64,000 bases of DNA from Shewanella vesiculosa (GCF_021560015.1 NZ_CP073588.1:4718878-4782877), one strand, 5' to 3'; numbered from the stretch's first letter, positions 9,421 through 19,550 are shown. A program made the numbers and translations. The notes: generated from the letters alone by a model not told the origin.

Positions 9421-10082
9421 GTTGTTGGCTCCTTAATGGCTGATTTCTGAGTCTTTGCTCCTTTGACAAGCTGATTTTTAAGTGTGTAGTAGCCGCCATG
9501 AATGCGCGTAAAAATGGTAATGGCCCCTAAAAAGGCAAAACTATAGGCAAGTTGAGGAAAATAAGTCGGCCATAAACAAAATGCCACAAAGAAGGCGATG
9601 GTTTCGGTGCCTTCAGTTAAGCCATTTAAAAAGTAAAAGCTCTTATTGGCAAATTGTGGTCGAGGCAAGTTCAGCTTTTCAGCCGGTATGGCAAAGGCTA
9701 AAAAGCTTGAGCCTGTGCCGATGAATACGCTTAACAACACAGCTGCGGCTAAGGCGTTTTCATTAGGGTTGGCCAAGGCGAACCCTAGCGGAATGGCGGC
9801 ATAAAATAAAAAATCGAGGCAAATATCCAAATAGCCACCCGCGGCACTGGTGTGTTTTTGGTGGCGAGCAAGCGCGCCATCAAGGCCATCGATCATTCGA
9901 TTAAGTGCGATAAAGAACAAGGCGCCATACCAAAATTGTAATGCCAACAAGGGAACGGCCAACATGCCTAAACCGAAACCCACTAAGGTGAGCTGATCAG
10001 GGTGGACATTTTTTTTATCGAGTAACAGCACCACAGGCGCTAAAAGTGGCTTTATTACTGGGGTGATAAATCTATCTAGCAT
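9417..10082 (-). CDS. CDP-alcohol phosphatidyltransferase family protein (YnjF-like)
   Basis: This is a 221-residue polytopic membrane enzyme. The family signature D-G-x2-A-R-x8-G-x3-D-x3-D is present as DGLDGALARHQ followed by GGYLDICLD (about residues 65-90). The family transfers a phosphatidyl or similar group from a CDP-alcohol to a second alcohol to make phospholipid-type products. E. coli YnjF is the likely counterpart because the ABC genes directly upstream resemble ynjBCD. It overlaps the desaturase gene by four bases. A 133-base gap with a TATCTA repeat separates it from the ATP-binding gene. Confidence 0.88.
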   Translation of the reverse strand: MLDRFITPVIKPLLAPVVLLLDKKNVHPDQLTLVGFGLGMLAVPLLALQFWYGALFFIALNRMIDGLDGALARHQKHTSAAGGYLDICLDFLFYAAIPLGFALANPNENALAAAVLLSVFIGTGSSFLAFAIPAEKLNLPRPQFANKSFYFLNGLTEGTETIAFFVAFCLWPTYFPQLAYSFAFLGAITIFTRIHGGYYTLKNQLVKGAKTQKSAIKEPTT

Positions 10083-10152
10083 GATGTCATTCCAATTAAT
10101 CTATTGATTATCGTCCAATTCTTTAACGTCGCGATTTTGTTACGTCACGGCT

Positions 10153-10172
10153 TATCTATATCTATATCTATA
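10153..10172. repeat. Hexanucleotide TATCTA tandem repeat
   Basis: The unit TATCTA is repeated three full times plus two bases, without interruption, in the gap between the ATP-binding gene and the CDP-alcohol phosphatidyltransferase gene. It lies about 70 bases upstream of the latter's start codon. Confidence 0.8.
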
Positions 10173-10215
10173 ACTGTTCTACCCATATCAGTACTGCTGA
10201 TTACAGTATCATTTC

Positions 10216-10884
10216 TCAAAGTGAAATGACTTCGCCTTGGGCTGCGTCGGCATCAGTTTGATCGTGAGTCACCATAATCGCGGGTAGCTGGTGCTGGCGT
10301 ATTTGATCAAAAACGAGTTGCCTGATTTCTTGGCGTAATTGACTGTCGAGCTTACTAAAGGGTTCGTCTAATAAAATGGCTTTAGGTTGGCTAAGCAATA
10401 CCCGCAGCAATGCTACTCTAGCTTGCTGGCCGCCAGATAAACTTTGTGGATTACGCTGCTCTAATCCGCCCAGACCGACTTGGGTTAATGCCTCACTAAT
10501 TGCGGTTTGTCGCTGTGCTTTAGGGCTCGGCGGCATGGCAAAGCCGATGTTTCCTGCCACAGATAAATGCGGAAACAATAATGGGTCTTGATAGAGCAAA
10601 CCAATATGGCGTAAATGACTGGCTGTCGTAGTGATATTTTGGCCGTTTAAATGCAATTGTCCTTCAGCACTAAAACCCGCTGGTAACATGCCAGTTAACC
10701 AGTTTAATAACGTCGATTTTCCGCTACCAGATGGTCCCATAATCGTCAGTATTTCACCGCCACGAATGGTTGCACTTAATGATAATAAGCCTTGTTGCTG
10801 ACGACGCAAGATCAGCCCATCAATGGTAAGAACTGATGCTGTAGTTGTACTTGAGCTTTTGGCTGTACTGGCGAATGTTTGCAT
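10216..10884 (-). CDS. ynjD: ABC transporter ATP-binding protein (YnjD-like)
   Basis: This is the cytoplasmic ATPase of an importer, 222 residues from the chosen start. The Walker A motif is GPSGSGKST (about 50-58), the signature LSGGQ is at 149-153, and Walker B AILLDEP is at about 169-175, so it should be active. I chose the ATG at 10884 because it lies two bases after the stop of the permease gene with an AAGGA site in front; the frame is open 20 codons further inside that gene. The set YnjB-YnjC-YnjD resembles the thiamine/iron class of importers, but the substrate is unknown. Confidence 0.9.
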   Translation of the reverse strand: MQTFASTAKSSSTTTASVLTIDGLILRRQQQGLLSLSATIRGGEILTIMGPSGSGKSTLLNWLTGMLPAGFSAEGQLHLNGQNITTTASHLRHIGLLYQDPLLFPHLSVAGNIGFAMPPSPKAQRQTAISEALTQVGLGGLEQRNPQSLSGGQQARVALLRVLLSQPKAILLDEPFSKLDSQLRQEIRQLVFDQIRQHQLPAIMVTHDQTDADAAQGEVISL

Positions 10885-10886
10885 TA

Positions 10887-12611
10887 TTATCCTTGTTGGT
10901 GGCGCTTGCTTAACATTTTGGTAATCATTTTTGGCAATAACCAAGCTAATAAAAAACCTAAAGCGGGGAGGATCATTTGCATTAACGCATATACGGCACT
11001 GATCCTGCGGCTTCCTCCATTGGCGAGTGCAACCGCTTCGGTGGTAATGGTGTTAATTCGCCCGCCACCGGTGAGCAAAGTGGGTAAGTATTGACTAAAG
11101 CTAATGGCTAAACCAAGCGCGCAAGCAATGAATATTGGCCCAATTAACATGGGCAGTTTAATCCTAAAAAAGATTTTCGCTTTGGTCGCACCAAGACTGG
11201 CGGCAACAATACTAAAGCGTGGGTCTAAACGTCGATAGCTGCTAGCCAGTGATAAAAACACATAAGGTAATACAAACAACAAATGGGCCAGTACCACATT
11301 GATAAAGGTATGCTGACTGTTGACTTGCTCAAGTAACCACACCAGACCAAATAAAAACGCGATGCTTGGAATAAGCAAAGGCAGATAAATTAATACACTC
11401 CCCAGTAGCGATAGCGATTTTCCGCTGTGCTGCTCCGCTTCTAAAGTGAGTAAGGTTAAGCTTATCGCTAGGGCTGTGGCGCAAAGGGCAATCAGTACCG
11501 TGTCGATAAGTGGCGTGTGCATTTGTTGTAATGCCGTTTGCCAATGCAGCATGACAACTTGTTGCGGCAAGGCATCAGGGAAATGCCAGAAACCAGCAAA
11601 AGACCACAGTAGCATTCCCACTAATGCCAAACCTATGATGGCCATCATTAAGGCGGTGATCACATGGGTTATCTTTTGGATGATGGCGCCGCCGTAATCG
11701 CGCCGGCCATTGGTTAACATCGATTTAGCGAATTGACACACTAAGCCTTCTAGTAGCCACCAGCAGGCTAATACGAATAAGGTGAGTTGAATTTGTAATA
11801 TTGCCCCTGCTGATGCTTTAATCCGTAGGCTTAAATCCACATCATGAAACCACTGCATAATCGCTACAGCCAATGTCGGTGGGTTGTTAGGGCCTAAAAT
11901 TAAGGGGATTTCGACGCTAGCACTGGCGTAGGCCATTACTGCAAATATTGGTAAGCGTAAGTGAGGATAGAGGCTTGGCAACACCACTTTAAAAAATGCG
12001 GTTATTGGGCAATAACCTAAGCTCAATGCCACTTTATGTTGTGCCCGCAATGTTTGCCCAAGATCGGGTTGCGCTAACGCGCCCAGCGCCATCAGCAATA
12101 AAAAAGGCAGCTCTTTTAATGTTAGGCCAAGAATAATACTCAGCCCCATCGCATCGTGTGGGTATAACCAGTCGGGTGGCGCATTCCAACCACTTAACCA
12201 AGGTGAGACTAAGCGCGATATCATGCCCGACGGGGTGATAAGAAATCCAATAGCAATGGCCGCCGCGGCATGAGGGATAACAAGGATTGGCCCTAAAAGC
12301 CGTTGAATATAACCCAGCCAAGGACTGGTAAAGTAACTTGCTAGGATAAGTATCGTGATCAAAAAGGCTAAGAAGGTGCTGACAAAGCTGGTGCCGATGC
12401 CCAATAACGCCATGTGACCAATACCCGGTGTTTGCCATAATTGGCTAAAACCATTCAAGCTCAACGAGGTTTGATCTAATGCTGGGATCCAACCAAATGC
12501 AGGCAACATTACGCCAATCAAGCCACCCATTACCGGAATAACTAACAATGCCATCATGATGAATGGACTGATGCGTACAATAGGATTAAACAACCTGGCT
12601 ACCGTGCTCAT
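10887..12611 (-). CDS. ynjC: ABC transporter permease, double-domain (YnjC-like)
   Basis: This 574-residue inner-membrane protein carries two fused binding-protein-dependent permease halves, as in ThiP, FbpB and YnjC. Each half has a coupling-helix motif: AQHKVALSLGYCPITAFFKVV in the first half and AASLGATKAKIFFRIKLPML in the second. About twelve membrane segments can be drawn. The ATG at 12611 overlaps the stop of the binding-protein gene (ATGA), so I prefer it to the start nine codons upstream. The stop at 10887 abuts the ATPase gene. The three genes are one translational unit. Confidence 0.9.
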   Translation of the reverse strand: MSTVARLFNPIVRISPFIMMALLVIPVMGGLIGVMLPAFGWIPALDQTSLSLNGFSQLWQTPGIGHMALLGIGTSFVSTFLAFLITILILASYFTSPWLGYIQRLLGPILVIPHAAAAIAIGFLITPSGMISRLVSPWLSGWNAPPDWLYPHDAMGLSIILGLTLKELPFLLLMALGALAQPDLGQTLRAQHKVALSLGYCPITAFFKVVLPSLYPHLRLPIFAVMAYASASVEIPLILGPNNPPTLAVAIMQWFHDVDLSLRIKASAGAILQIQLTLFVLACWWLLEGLVCQFAKSMLTNGRRDYGGAIIQKITHVITALMMAIIGLALVGMLLWSFAGFWHFPDALPQQVVMLHWQTALQQMHTPLIDTVLIALCATALAISLTLLTLEAEQHSGKSLSLLGSVLIYLPLLIPSIAFLFGLVWLLEQVNSQHTFINVVLAHLLFVLPYVFLSLASSYRRLDPRFSIVAASLGATKAKIFFRIKLPMLIGPIFIACALGLAISFSQYLPTLLTGGGRINTITTEAVALANGGSRRISAVYALMQMILPALGFLLAWLLPKMITKMLSKRHQQG

Positions 12612-13900
12612 TGCATCACTCCATAGCGTTGTAACCATAGCTTTGCAATCACTTTACTCCAGCTTGGATCTGGCTCGCTCAACGCTGGGCTGATTGCTTG
12701 GTTAGCGATAGTTGCACTGGGATGTGACTGAGCGGATGGATTAAACCAGACTTGTTGCTCGGCAGTCAGCTTAGATGTTGCCAATACGCTGATGTCGCCC
12801 CATACACTGGGTTGTTGTTTTTTTGCTTGTGCTTGTGGGCTAAGTAAAAAATTGACGAGCAGTTTAGCGCTATTAGCGTGAGCAGCATTATAGGGGATGG
12901 CGATAAAATGGACATTACTCAAGCTGCCATCTTGCATACGATAGCTGCGGCTACTGTCGGGTAATTCAAAACGCGCCACTGCCGCCGGAATTTCAGCAGC
13001 TGAAAAGGTAAATGCTAGGGCAAGTTCGCCATCGCCGATTAAACGACGTAATTCCATGCCGCTGGACATAAAGTGGCGGCCTTTGCGCCATAAATACGGG
13101 TGTAACTCATCTAAATATTGCCACAAGACCGGCAATAACAGAGCTTGGCTTTGTGCCGTGGCAGGTTGATAAAGTCGATTTTTGATTGCCTCAGGTTGAG
13201 CGTTATTCAGTACAATCAGGGCATACTTTAAAAAGCTGGTGGCCAAAAAGTCTGGTGGCTTAGGGTAGGTGAACCTGCCTGGATGTTGTTTGACCCATTC
13301 GCTTAATTGTTGCAAGGTTTGCGGTGGTGATTGTGTCGCTAGGGTGTCGTAATAAAAAGTCAGCGCAGCTTTACCCCATGGCGCTTCCATGCCTTGTGTT
13401 GGTACGCCAAAGTCGCGGGTCATTGCTGGGTTGTTGTCTGGGTCAGTTAAGCTAAAGTTGGGTAATTGTGCGACCCAGTTTGGCGCAAGGAGTTGATGCT
13501 TGGCCATGGCGGCAAAGTTTTCACCGTTAATCCACACTAAATCGACTTGGCCTTGAGTGTTATTACCTGCTGACTTTTCTGCTAATACTCGACTGACCGC
13601 TTCGCTGGTGTCGGTGAGCTTTACATGGTGTAAATTGATCTGATACTGCTGCTTAACTTGCTTGGCAACCCACTGAATATAACGATTGATTTGTGGATCG
13701 CCGCCCCAAGCATGAAAGTATACGTCTTGGTTTATTCCACGAGCTTCAATATCTGACCATGTTGCTGAACCAGTGGTTTTGGCATCAGCTTCACCAGTCC
13801 AAAGACTGGCGCATACACTGATAATTAACGCCGTTGTGGCAATGATATGCACTATAGGTTTAGGTGTTTTGCTGAATAACATCCACTTAGCGAACCGCAT
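12608..13900 (-). CDS. ynjB: ABC transporter substrate-binding protein (YnjB-like)
   Basis: This is the periplasmic solute-binding component (430 residues). It has an N-terminal hydrophobic signal (about 15-38, ending near EADAK) and a bilobed binding-protein body with VDLVWINGENFAAM and a TFSAAEIPAA region, typical of the YnjB family. The ligand is not known. The first ATG overlaps the end of the DUF547 gene by 14 bases. A second ATG six codons in (13882), just past that gene's stop with AAGTGG in front, is an equally good start. It heads the ynjBCD-like transporter. Confidence 0.88.
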   Translation of the reverse strand: MRFAKWMLFSKTPKPIVHIIATTALIISVCASLWTGEADAKTTGSATWSDIEARGINQDVYFHAWGGDPQINRYIQWVAKQVKQQYQINLHHVKLTDTSEAVSRVLAEKSAGNNTQGQVDLVWINGENFAAMAKHQLLAPNWVAQLPNFSLTDPDNNPAMTRDFGVPTQGMEAPWGKAALTFYYDTLATQSPPQTLQQLSEWVKQHPGRFTYPKPPDFLATSFLKYALIVLNNAQPEAIKNRLYQPATAQSQALLLPVLWQYLDELHPYLWRKGRHFMSSGMELRRLIGDGELALAFTFSAAEIPAAVARFELPDSSRSYRMQDGSLSNVHFIAIPYNAAHANSAKLLVNFLLSPQAQAKKQQPSVWGDISVLATSKLTAEQQVWFNPSAQSHPSATIANQAISPALSEPDPSWSKVIAKLWLQRYGVMQ

Positions 13901-14810
13901 TTAATGACCAGTCATAATCTAAAAAATCGATATTCAATTGCTGTTTTTCTGCCGCAGTTTGAAGTGCCGGACTGAGTTTTAGCCCACTAGGATAGAGTAA
14001 TAAAAATGCATCAACAGAATCAGCTCCGCCAAAGCCTTTGGTAAAATCGTCGCCATACCATTTAAAAATTGCAGATAAATAGACTGTGTCGCCTTTGGCG
14101 TAGTTGCGGCTGCTATCGGCAAGGAAACGTTGGGTTTGTGCATCGAGTTGCATGTCGAGTTTAGCGCCAGTGTAAGCTTCTTCGCGTAGTGCAGGGCAAC
14201 CAATGCTGGCACAATTTACCGCAAAATGAATTCTAGGATCATTGTAACGATCGCTGCCGCGGATCAGTTTATGCTCAATATCATTGAGACTGCGGGTTTT
14301 ACCCAGTAATGGGATAAAACTCTTGTCCCATGGTGAGCTGAAAAATCCACCTAAGTCTTTGATTGAGTCGATATCAGGGTACTTGGTTAAGATTAGTTCA
14401 ACTGTCCAGGCGTTGTAAGCATTGATGAGCATCGCCAGTTGTGCCGGCTTATCCCAAGCATCAAATTGAGTTTGAGTAATTTGACCGAGTTGTTTGAGAT
14501 ACAGGGTCAATATCGCTCGGTCTTGCTGCATGGCGGCGTAGTCTATCGCGCTACTGTGACCTTGGTTTATCGGCTTAACATGACGGCTGAGTAATGTATT
14601 CCAGTTATCGTGTAGCGCCATGATCTGGTTATCTAGTGTATTGTTATCAGTAGCTTGGTTGTTGCTCGCCTGACTAATAGCCGGACTCTTTATAGCAGAA
14701 ATAACGTCAGACTGATCCACTGCCGCAATAGCCGCATGACTAGCAAGCAAACTCAGCAATAAACCGACAGTCAGCATAAACGATTGAGCATATCGCGTTA
14801 ATCTTTTCAT
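13887..14810 (-). CDS. DUF547 domain-containing secreted protein
   Basis: This 307-residue protein has a signal peptide (about residues 1-30, ending SHAAIAA), so it is periplasmic. The DUF547 domain covers most of the middle: INAYNAWTVELIL, DIEHKLIR and the Cys-containing FAVNCASIGCPALR motif. The family resembles proteins often found beside TVP38-type and thioredoxin-type redox genes; no reaction is established. I chose the ATG at 14810, preceded by TAGGT; the frame is open eleven codons upstream. It precedes the ynjBCD-like genes without a gap, which suggests a shared function or at least shared expression. Confidence 0.85.
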   Translation of the reverse strand: MKRLTRYAQSFMLTVGLLLSLLASHAAIAAVDQSDVISAIKSPAISQASNNQATDNNTLDNQIMALHDNWNTLLSRHVKPINQGHSSAIDYAAMQQDRAILTLYLKQLGQITQTQFDAWDKPAQLAMLINAYNAWTVELILTKYPDIDSIKDLGGFFSSPWDKSFIPLLGKTRSLNDIEHKLIRGSDRYNDPRIHFAVNCASIGCPALREEAYTGAKLDMQLDAQTQRFLADSSRNYAKGDTVYLSAIFKWYGDDFTKGFGGADSVDAFLLLYPSGLKLSPALQTAAEKQQLNIDFLDYDWSLNAVR

Positions 14811-14955
14811 TATCTGAGACCTATTCTTGTTATATAGAGTCACTTTATAACAGCCATTATCGAGAGTTATGTTCTAAGAATCGTCATCAGAACGATTATT
14901 TAAGGCCTATAACCTAAGGCCCATTTTCATAAACCCAAGTGATTACTCAGTAGGG

Positions 14956-17108
14956 TTAGCCACGACGCCAAGTGTGGTATTTTTCTAACCAGCGCAGCAA
15001 AGTTGCTGGAGCATGGTTTCGCTTCCATTCACCAGCGGCGTACTTGTTGCCTTCGGCCCATGTTGGGTAGCTGTGAATTGTGCCCAAAATCTTATTCAGT
15101 CCCAAGCCGTGTTTCATTGCCAACACAAATTCTGCAATTAAATCGCCAGCGTGTTCTGATACCACGGTCACGCCTAAGATTTATCTTTACCTTTAGGGGT
15201 AATCACTTTAATAAACCCTTGGGTGGCACTGTCGGTAATGGCACGATCAAGTTCAGCAAAATCAAAGCGAGTTACTTCGTAATCAATGCCTTGCTGCTGG
15301 GCTTCGTATTCATTTATACCCACTCGAGCCACTTCTGGATCGATAAAGGTGGTCCACGGGATCACGCGGTAATCGACTTTGAATTTTTTCAAATGACCAA
15401 ACAGTCCATTGACTGCCGCATACCAGCCTTGATGCGCTGCCACGTGAGTAAATTGATACGGGCCAACAATATCGCCTGCCGCATAGACATTTGGGTATAA
15501 GGTTTCTAAGTATTCATTGGTGACGATAGTGCGCTTTGTCTCAATGCCTAGCTCTTCCAAACCGTAACCGCTTAAGCGGGCACTGCGACCGACGGCACAT
15601 AATAGCTGGTCGTACTCTAAAGCTAATTCTTGCTGTCGATGCTCAACGATAAGGTACTTTTTACCATCGCGTAGTTCACAGCGCAGTGCTTGATGGGAGG
15701 TTAAAATATTCACACCACTTTTTTGTAAGGCTTGGGTGGCAAACTCTGACACTTCACGATCTTCTTTGATCATGATGCGCTCAGCCATTTCAACTTGAGT
15801 GACTTGCGATCCTAAACGGGCAAAGCTTTGCGCCAGTTCAGAACCAATAGGGCCGCCACCTAATACCACCAATTTTTGCGGCGCAGTGTCGAGTTTGGCA
15901 AATTCGTCCCACAAGGTATCACTGGTGACATAGCCGACTTCTTCTATGCCTGGTAACGGTGGCACAAACGGGCTAGCACCTGTTGCGATGACAATACTGC
16001 GCGCGGTTAAGCGGCTAGTGTTACCGTCAGGGTGGCTAATTTCTACTGTCCATGGGTCGACTAATTTTCCGTAGCCTTTGACGACGTCGACACCTAAATT
16101 GGTGTAACGCTCAATGCTGTCGTGGGGAGCAATATCGGCCACCACTTGATGCACGCGCGCCATGACTTTTTTAAAAGAAAACTCAGGTGTCGTGTCTTCT
16201 AGGCCGTAATGATGGGCGTTTCTTATTTGCTTAGCAATTTTAGCGCTTTTAATAATCGCTTTACTGGGCACACAGCCATAGTTTAAGCAGTCGCCGCCCA
16301 TTTCTCCGGCTTCAATTAAGGTTACTTTTGCTTTTACTGCGGCAGCAATATAGCTAGTAACTAGGCCTCCGGCACCTGCACCAATTACAATTAAGTTGCG
16401 ATCAAACTTAGCGGGTTTAGTCCATTGACTGTATACGCGGCGTTTTTTAATGGTATTGACTATCGCTTTAGCAATAAGAGGGAATAAGCCTAATAGTGCA
16501 AATGATATAATCAGATTAAACGATAAAATGTTCGTTAAGCTGTCAATTTGCGCCAGCTGAGTACCGGCATTAACGTATACAAAGGTGCCCAAAAACATAC
16601 CAATCTGGCTAACCCAGTAAAAGGTCCACGATTTAAATGAAGTGACGCCCATCAATAAATTAATCATGAAAAATGGGAATATGGGCACTAAGCGTAAGGT
16701 GAATAAATAAAAGCCCCCCTCTGTTTCAATGCCTTTATCAATCGCCGCTAAACGTTCAGGGAAGCGCTTTTTGATTGAGTCGCGCAATAAGTAGCGTGAG
16801 ACTAAAAAGGCCAATAATGCGCCAATACTTGAAGCAAACGAAGCAATAATCAACCCTTCAACAATACCAAATAGTGCTCCAGAGGCAATGGTGAGAATGG
16901 CTGCGCCGGGAAGAGACAATGCTGTCACAGTTACATACAGTATAAAGAATCCGCCAATAACTAATAATGGCGATTGCTCGCGCCATTGGTGGAAATCATT
17001 CATCGAGGCTTTTAAGCCTTCTAAGGTCAGTAAATGATGCAAGTCGAAGTAGAAAAACAGTACTACTAATAATGTAGCAATGAGTAATAGGATAATTTTT
17101 TTAATCAT
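14956..17108 (-). CDS. TVP38/TMEM64 - FAD-dependent disulfide oxidoreductase fusion (reading frame broken)
   Basis: An N-terminal TVP38/SNARE-associated membrane domain (about residues 40-215) is joined to a mercuric-reductase-like flavoprotein. FAD binding is at VIGAGAGGLVTSYIA, the redox-active pair is in GGDCLNYGCVPSK, and NAD(P)H binding is at VVLGGGPIGSELA. The frame stops at 15174, but the missing C-terminus (VSEHAGDLIAEFVLAMKHGL to YPTWAEGNK, about 70 residues) continues in another frame to 14956. Adding one base to the TTT run at 15180-15182 restores a 717-residue protein. The gene lies 11 bases after the TonB receptor gene. The role is unknown; membrane-linked electron transfer is a guess. 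Confidence 0.8.
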
Positions 17109-17119
17109 AAACAGTCGCC

Positions 17120-19480
17120 TTAAAATGAATGTTGCAAGGTAAGCGTGGCGTTAACAGGTAGCTCAGGGAAAACCAAGGTTGAGCCAAAATAACCGCCTTC
17201 AAATACAGGGCGCCAGTTGTTTTGATTGGTCACATTATTCACGTCCAGCCTTAAGCTTGTTTGCGGTGTAAAGTCATAGCGAGTGTTGATATTAAGCGTG
17301 TATTGATCGCGGATGTACACAGTCGCTAAAAAATCTAATGGGTAACTCTTGGTATATAGACCGGAGAAACCTGCTTGCCATTTTTCGGTAATGGCAATAC
17401 CACCATTAATTGTCAATGTCTGCTCAGGCAAGCCTTGAACTCGACGATTTGATGGTGCAAATGAGGCAAAGTTTGGCGCTCCAATTCCAGTGCCTTGGAT
17501 GATATCCGGGCGCGAGTTGTCAAAGCTGTCGGCCACTTGCACTGTGTCTTGGCTACTTGCTGAGTCATCATAGCGAGCGTCTAAATAGCTGTAACCTGCG
17601 CTAAACCAATATGGATCGGCATCAAAAAAGGCTTGTGCCTCAAATCCCTTGGTGCGAATGCCGGTATTGCTGCCATCTCGATTACGCAGGCTGCGTTTTT
17701 GATCAAACACAGCGGCATCGACATACCAAGCGCTGTCTGTTGGTGAGTATTTTATACCGACTTCATTAAGGGTATTTTCAGTGGCAAAGTTTTGACGACT
17801 AATTTGGTTGTTTGCACCTAAGGTATTACCACCACCCATGCTGTTTGAGGTTGATTCATTATAGCTAGCGCTGGCATAGGTAGTGATAGCATCGGTGAGT
17901 TTATAGCTGAGACTAATTTGTCCAGACTCTAGCATTTCATGAATAGAATCGCTGGCCGCAATTTGACCTTGTGGCGCAATAGGATCGCGTGCCTGGACAT
18001 CATAAAAATCAGCTCGATAACCTATGCTGGTCGAAAACTTATCAGTCCATTGACTGTTGTGTTGGATCGCCAAGCCGGTTTGCCAACTGCTGGAGTCTGT
18101 GGTGTCAGACAATGAAAAGTCGCCAGTGCCATCACCGTTGGTATCGTATTGGGCTCCGGGTGACACAAACACACCTGGGCGTAGCTCAACTAGCCTTGCT
18201 TGCTGCTCAGCAGTCAGTGGAATACGGCGGTTTTCAATTGGACCCGTCAAGTCGATAGGTAAGTCTGCTTCGGTGGTAAATTGGCTGTAACCTAACACTT
18301 TGTTGTAGCGAATATCCACCGCAGTAATGGTACTTTGACTGTCATTCCATTGATAGGCTAATTCAAGGCGGTTTTGGGCTGTGTCAGCACCATCAATGAT
18401 TTCAACAAAACTGTTTTGAGCGATTTCTTCACGTTCTAAATGCTGATAATAAGTAATGTTTTTAAGAGTAGCGTTATCACTAAGTTGGCGCACATATGTG
18501 CTGTGCAGCAAAAAGGTTTGTGCGTCGTTAGTGTTATCGGGATCGGTTAATACTTGGCTGCGATCTATCTCAACTAAGCCGGTTGGCGATACGATGGCAT
18601 TGGCTCCAGCAATAGTACTGCCATTAGGTTGAACACCTTGACCAGTAATATATAAACCGTTGTCGATTAATGCTTGAGTAGGGCGATTAATCCCCGCGTT
18701 GTCGGTAAATTCAACATCATAGTATTCGACGTTAATATCCCAAGTACTGACATCGTCGGGCAGTAATCGAAATGCCACAAAAATACTGTCACTTTTAAAG
18801 CCTGAGTAATCGTAATAGCTGCCGTTATCTATGTGTTCAGCGCTTAAACGTATGCCACTTTGGTTGGCGACTAGGTCTGTGGCGACATCTAATTGAGCGC
18901 GATAATGGTCCCAACTGCCACCCGATGCCGTGATCTTGCCAAATTTACTGTCAGTTGGCGCAGTTTTCGAATGTAAATTAACAAAACCACCGTTGCGTTG
19001 ACTGGTACCGAGTAGCACTGGTGGTGCACCTTTGACTACATCAATTTGCTCTACTGCATTAAATGACATGGGAATCCCAAAGCCGTTATTACCGGCCTGG
19101 CGACGAACACCATCTTGGTACAGTTCACCTAATTGACCGCGAATGGTTGGCAAACTCGATGCACCGAAGCCGCTGGCTGAATAACTGTTAGGGCTGACTT
19201 TTTGAATGTCTGATAAATCAGTGATATTAAGCTGTTCAATCATTTCACTGGTGATAGGCGTGACCGAGCGGGCAATATCTTTTAATGCTATGCCATCCCC
19301 AAAGGGGCCGTTGATCTTAGTGTTTTTAGGTGACATGCCTTTATCGTTAATCGCTTTACCTGATACTTGAATCACTTCGATAGTGGAAGTGTCTTCAGCT
19401 GCAGTTGTCAAAGATGAATACAAGGCTAGGCTAACCGCTAGCGCGATAAGTGAACGATTTTGATGGCGATGAGTAGGCAT
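17120..19480 (-). CDS. TonB-dependent outer-membrane receptor
   Basis: This 786-residue protein has a signal peptide (cleavage near TTAA, residue 28), a plug domain (about 45-170, with TIRGQLGELYQDGVRR and VEQIDVVKGAPPVLLG) and a large beta-barrel ending in an aromatic residue (TLQHSF). Such receptors import siderophores, cofactors or other scarce nutrients with energy from TonB. The plug resembles the siderophore receptor group, but the ligand cannot be read from the sequence. No clear Fur box was found upstream. It is the first gene of the minus-strand cluster running towards the YnjBCD-like importer, which could take the cargo across the inner membrane. Confidence 0.92.
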   Translation of the reverse strand: MPTHRHQNRSLIALAVSLALYSSLTTAAEDTSTIEVIQVSGKAINDKGMSPKNTKINGPFGDGIALKDIARSVTPITSEMIEQLNITDLSDIQKVSPNSYSASGFGASSLPTIRGQLGELYQDGVRRQAGNNGFGIPMSFNAVEQIDVVKGAPPVLLGTSQRNGGFVNLHSKTAPTDSKFGKITASGGSWDHYRAQLDVATDLVANQSGIRLSAEHIDNGSYYDYSGFKSDSIFVAFRLLPDDVSTWDINVEYYDVEFTDNAGINRPTQALIDNGLYITGQGVQPNGSTIAGANAIVSPTGLVEIDRSQVLTDPDNTNDAQTFLLHSTYVRQLSDNATLKNITYYQHLEREEIAQNSFVEIIDGADTAQNRLELAYQWNDSQSTITAVDIRYNKVLGYSQFTTEADLPIDLTGPIENRRIPLTAEQQARLVELRPGVFVSPGAQYDTNGDGTGDFSLSDTTDSSSWQTGLAIQHNSQWTDKFSTSIGYRADFYDVQARDPIAPQGQIAASDSIHEMLESGQISLSYKLTDAITTYASASYNESTSNSMGGGNTLGANNQISRQNFATENTLNEVGIKYSPTDSAWYVDAAVFDQKRSLRNRDGSNTGIRTKGFEAQAFFDADPYWFSAGYSYLDARYDDSASSQDTVQVADSFDNSRPDIIQGTGIGAPNFASFAPSNRRVQGLPEQTLTINGGIAITEKWQAGFSGLYTKSYPLDFLATVYIRDQYTLNINTRYDFTPQTSLRLDVNNVTNQNNWRPVFEGGYFGSTLVFPELPVNATLTLQHSF

Positions 19481-19550
19481 AATATTTTCTGCTGTGATGA
19501 ATATGGTTAAAGAGACCTTCCAATTAACTTTTTTGTTTCAACCATGTTAT

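Noticed and set aside
11446..11697. Plus-strand open frame of 83 codons inside the permease gene
   Set aside because: It is a shadow of the minus-strand permease reading frame with no sensible protein features. Similar shadows occur throughout gltB, ffh, trmD and others.
9417..19480. The accessory cluster as a mobile island
   Set aside because: No integrase, transposase, tRNA or flanking direct repeat was seen, and base composition does not change clearly at its edges.
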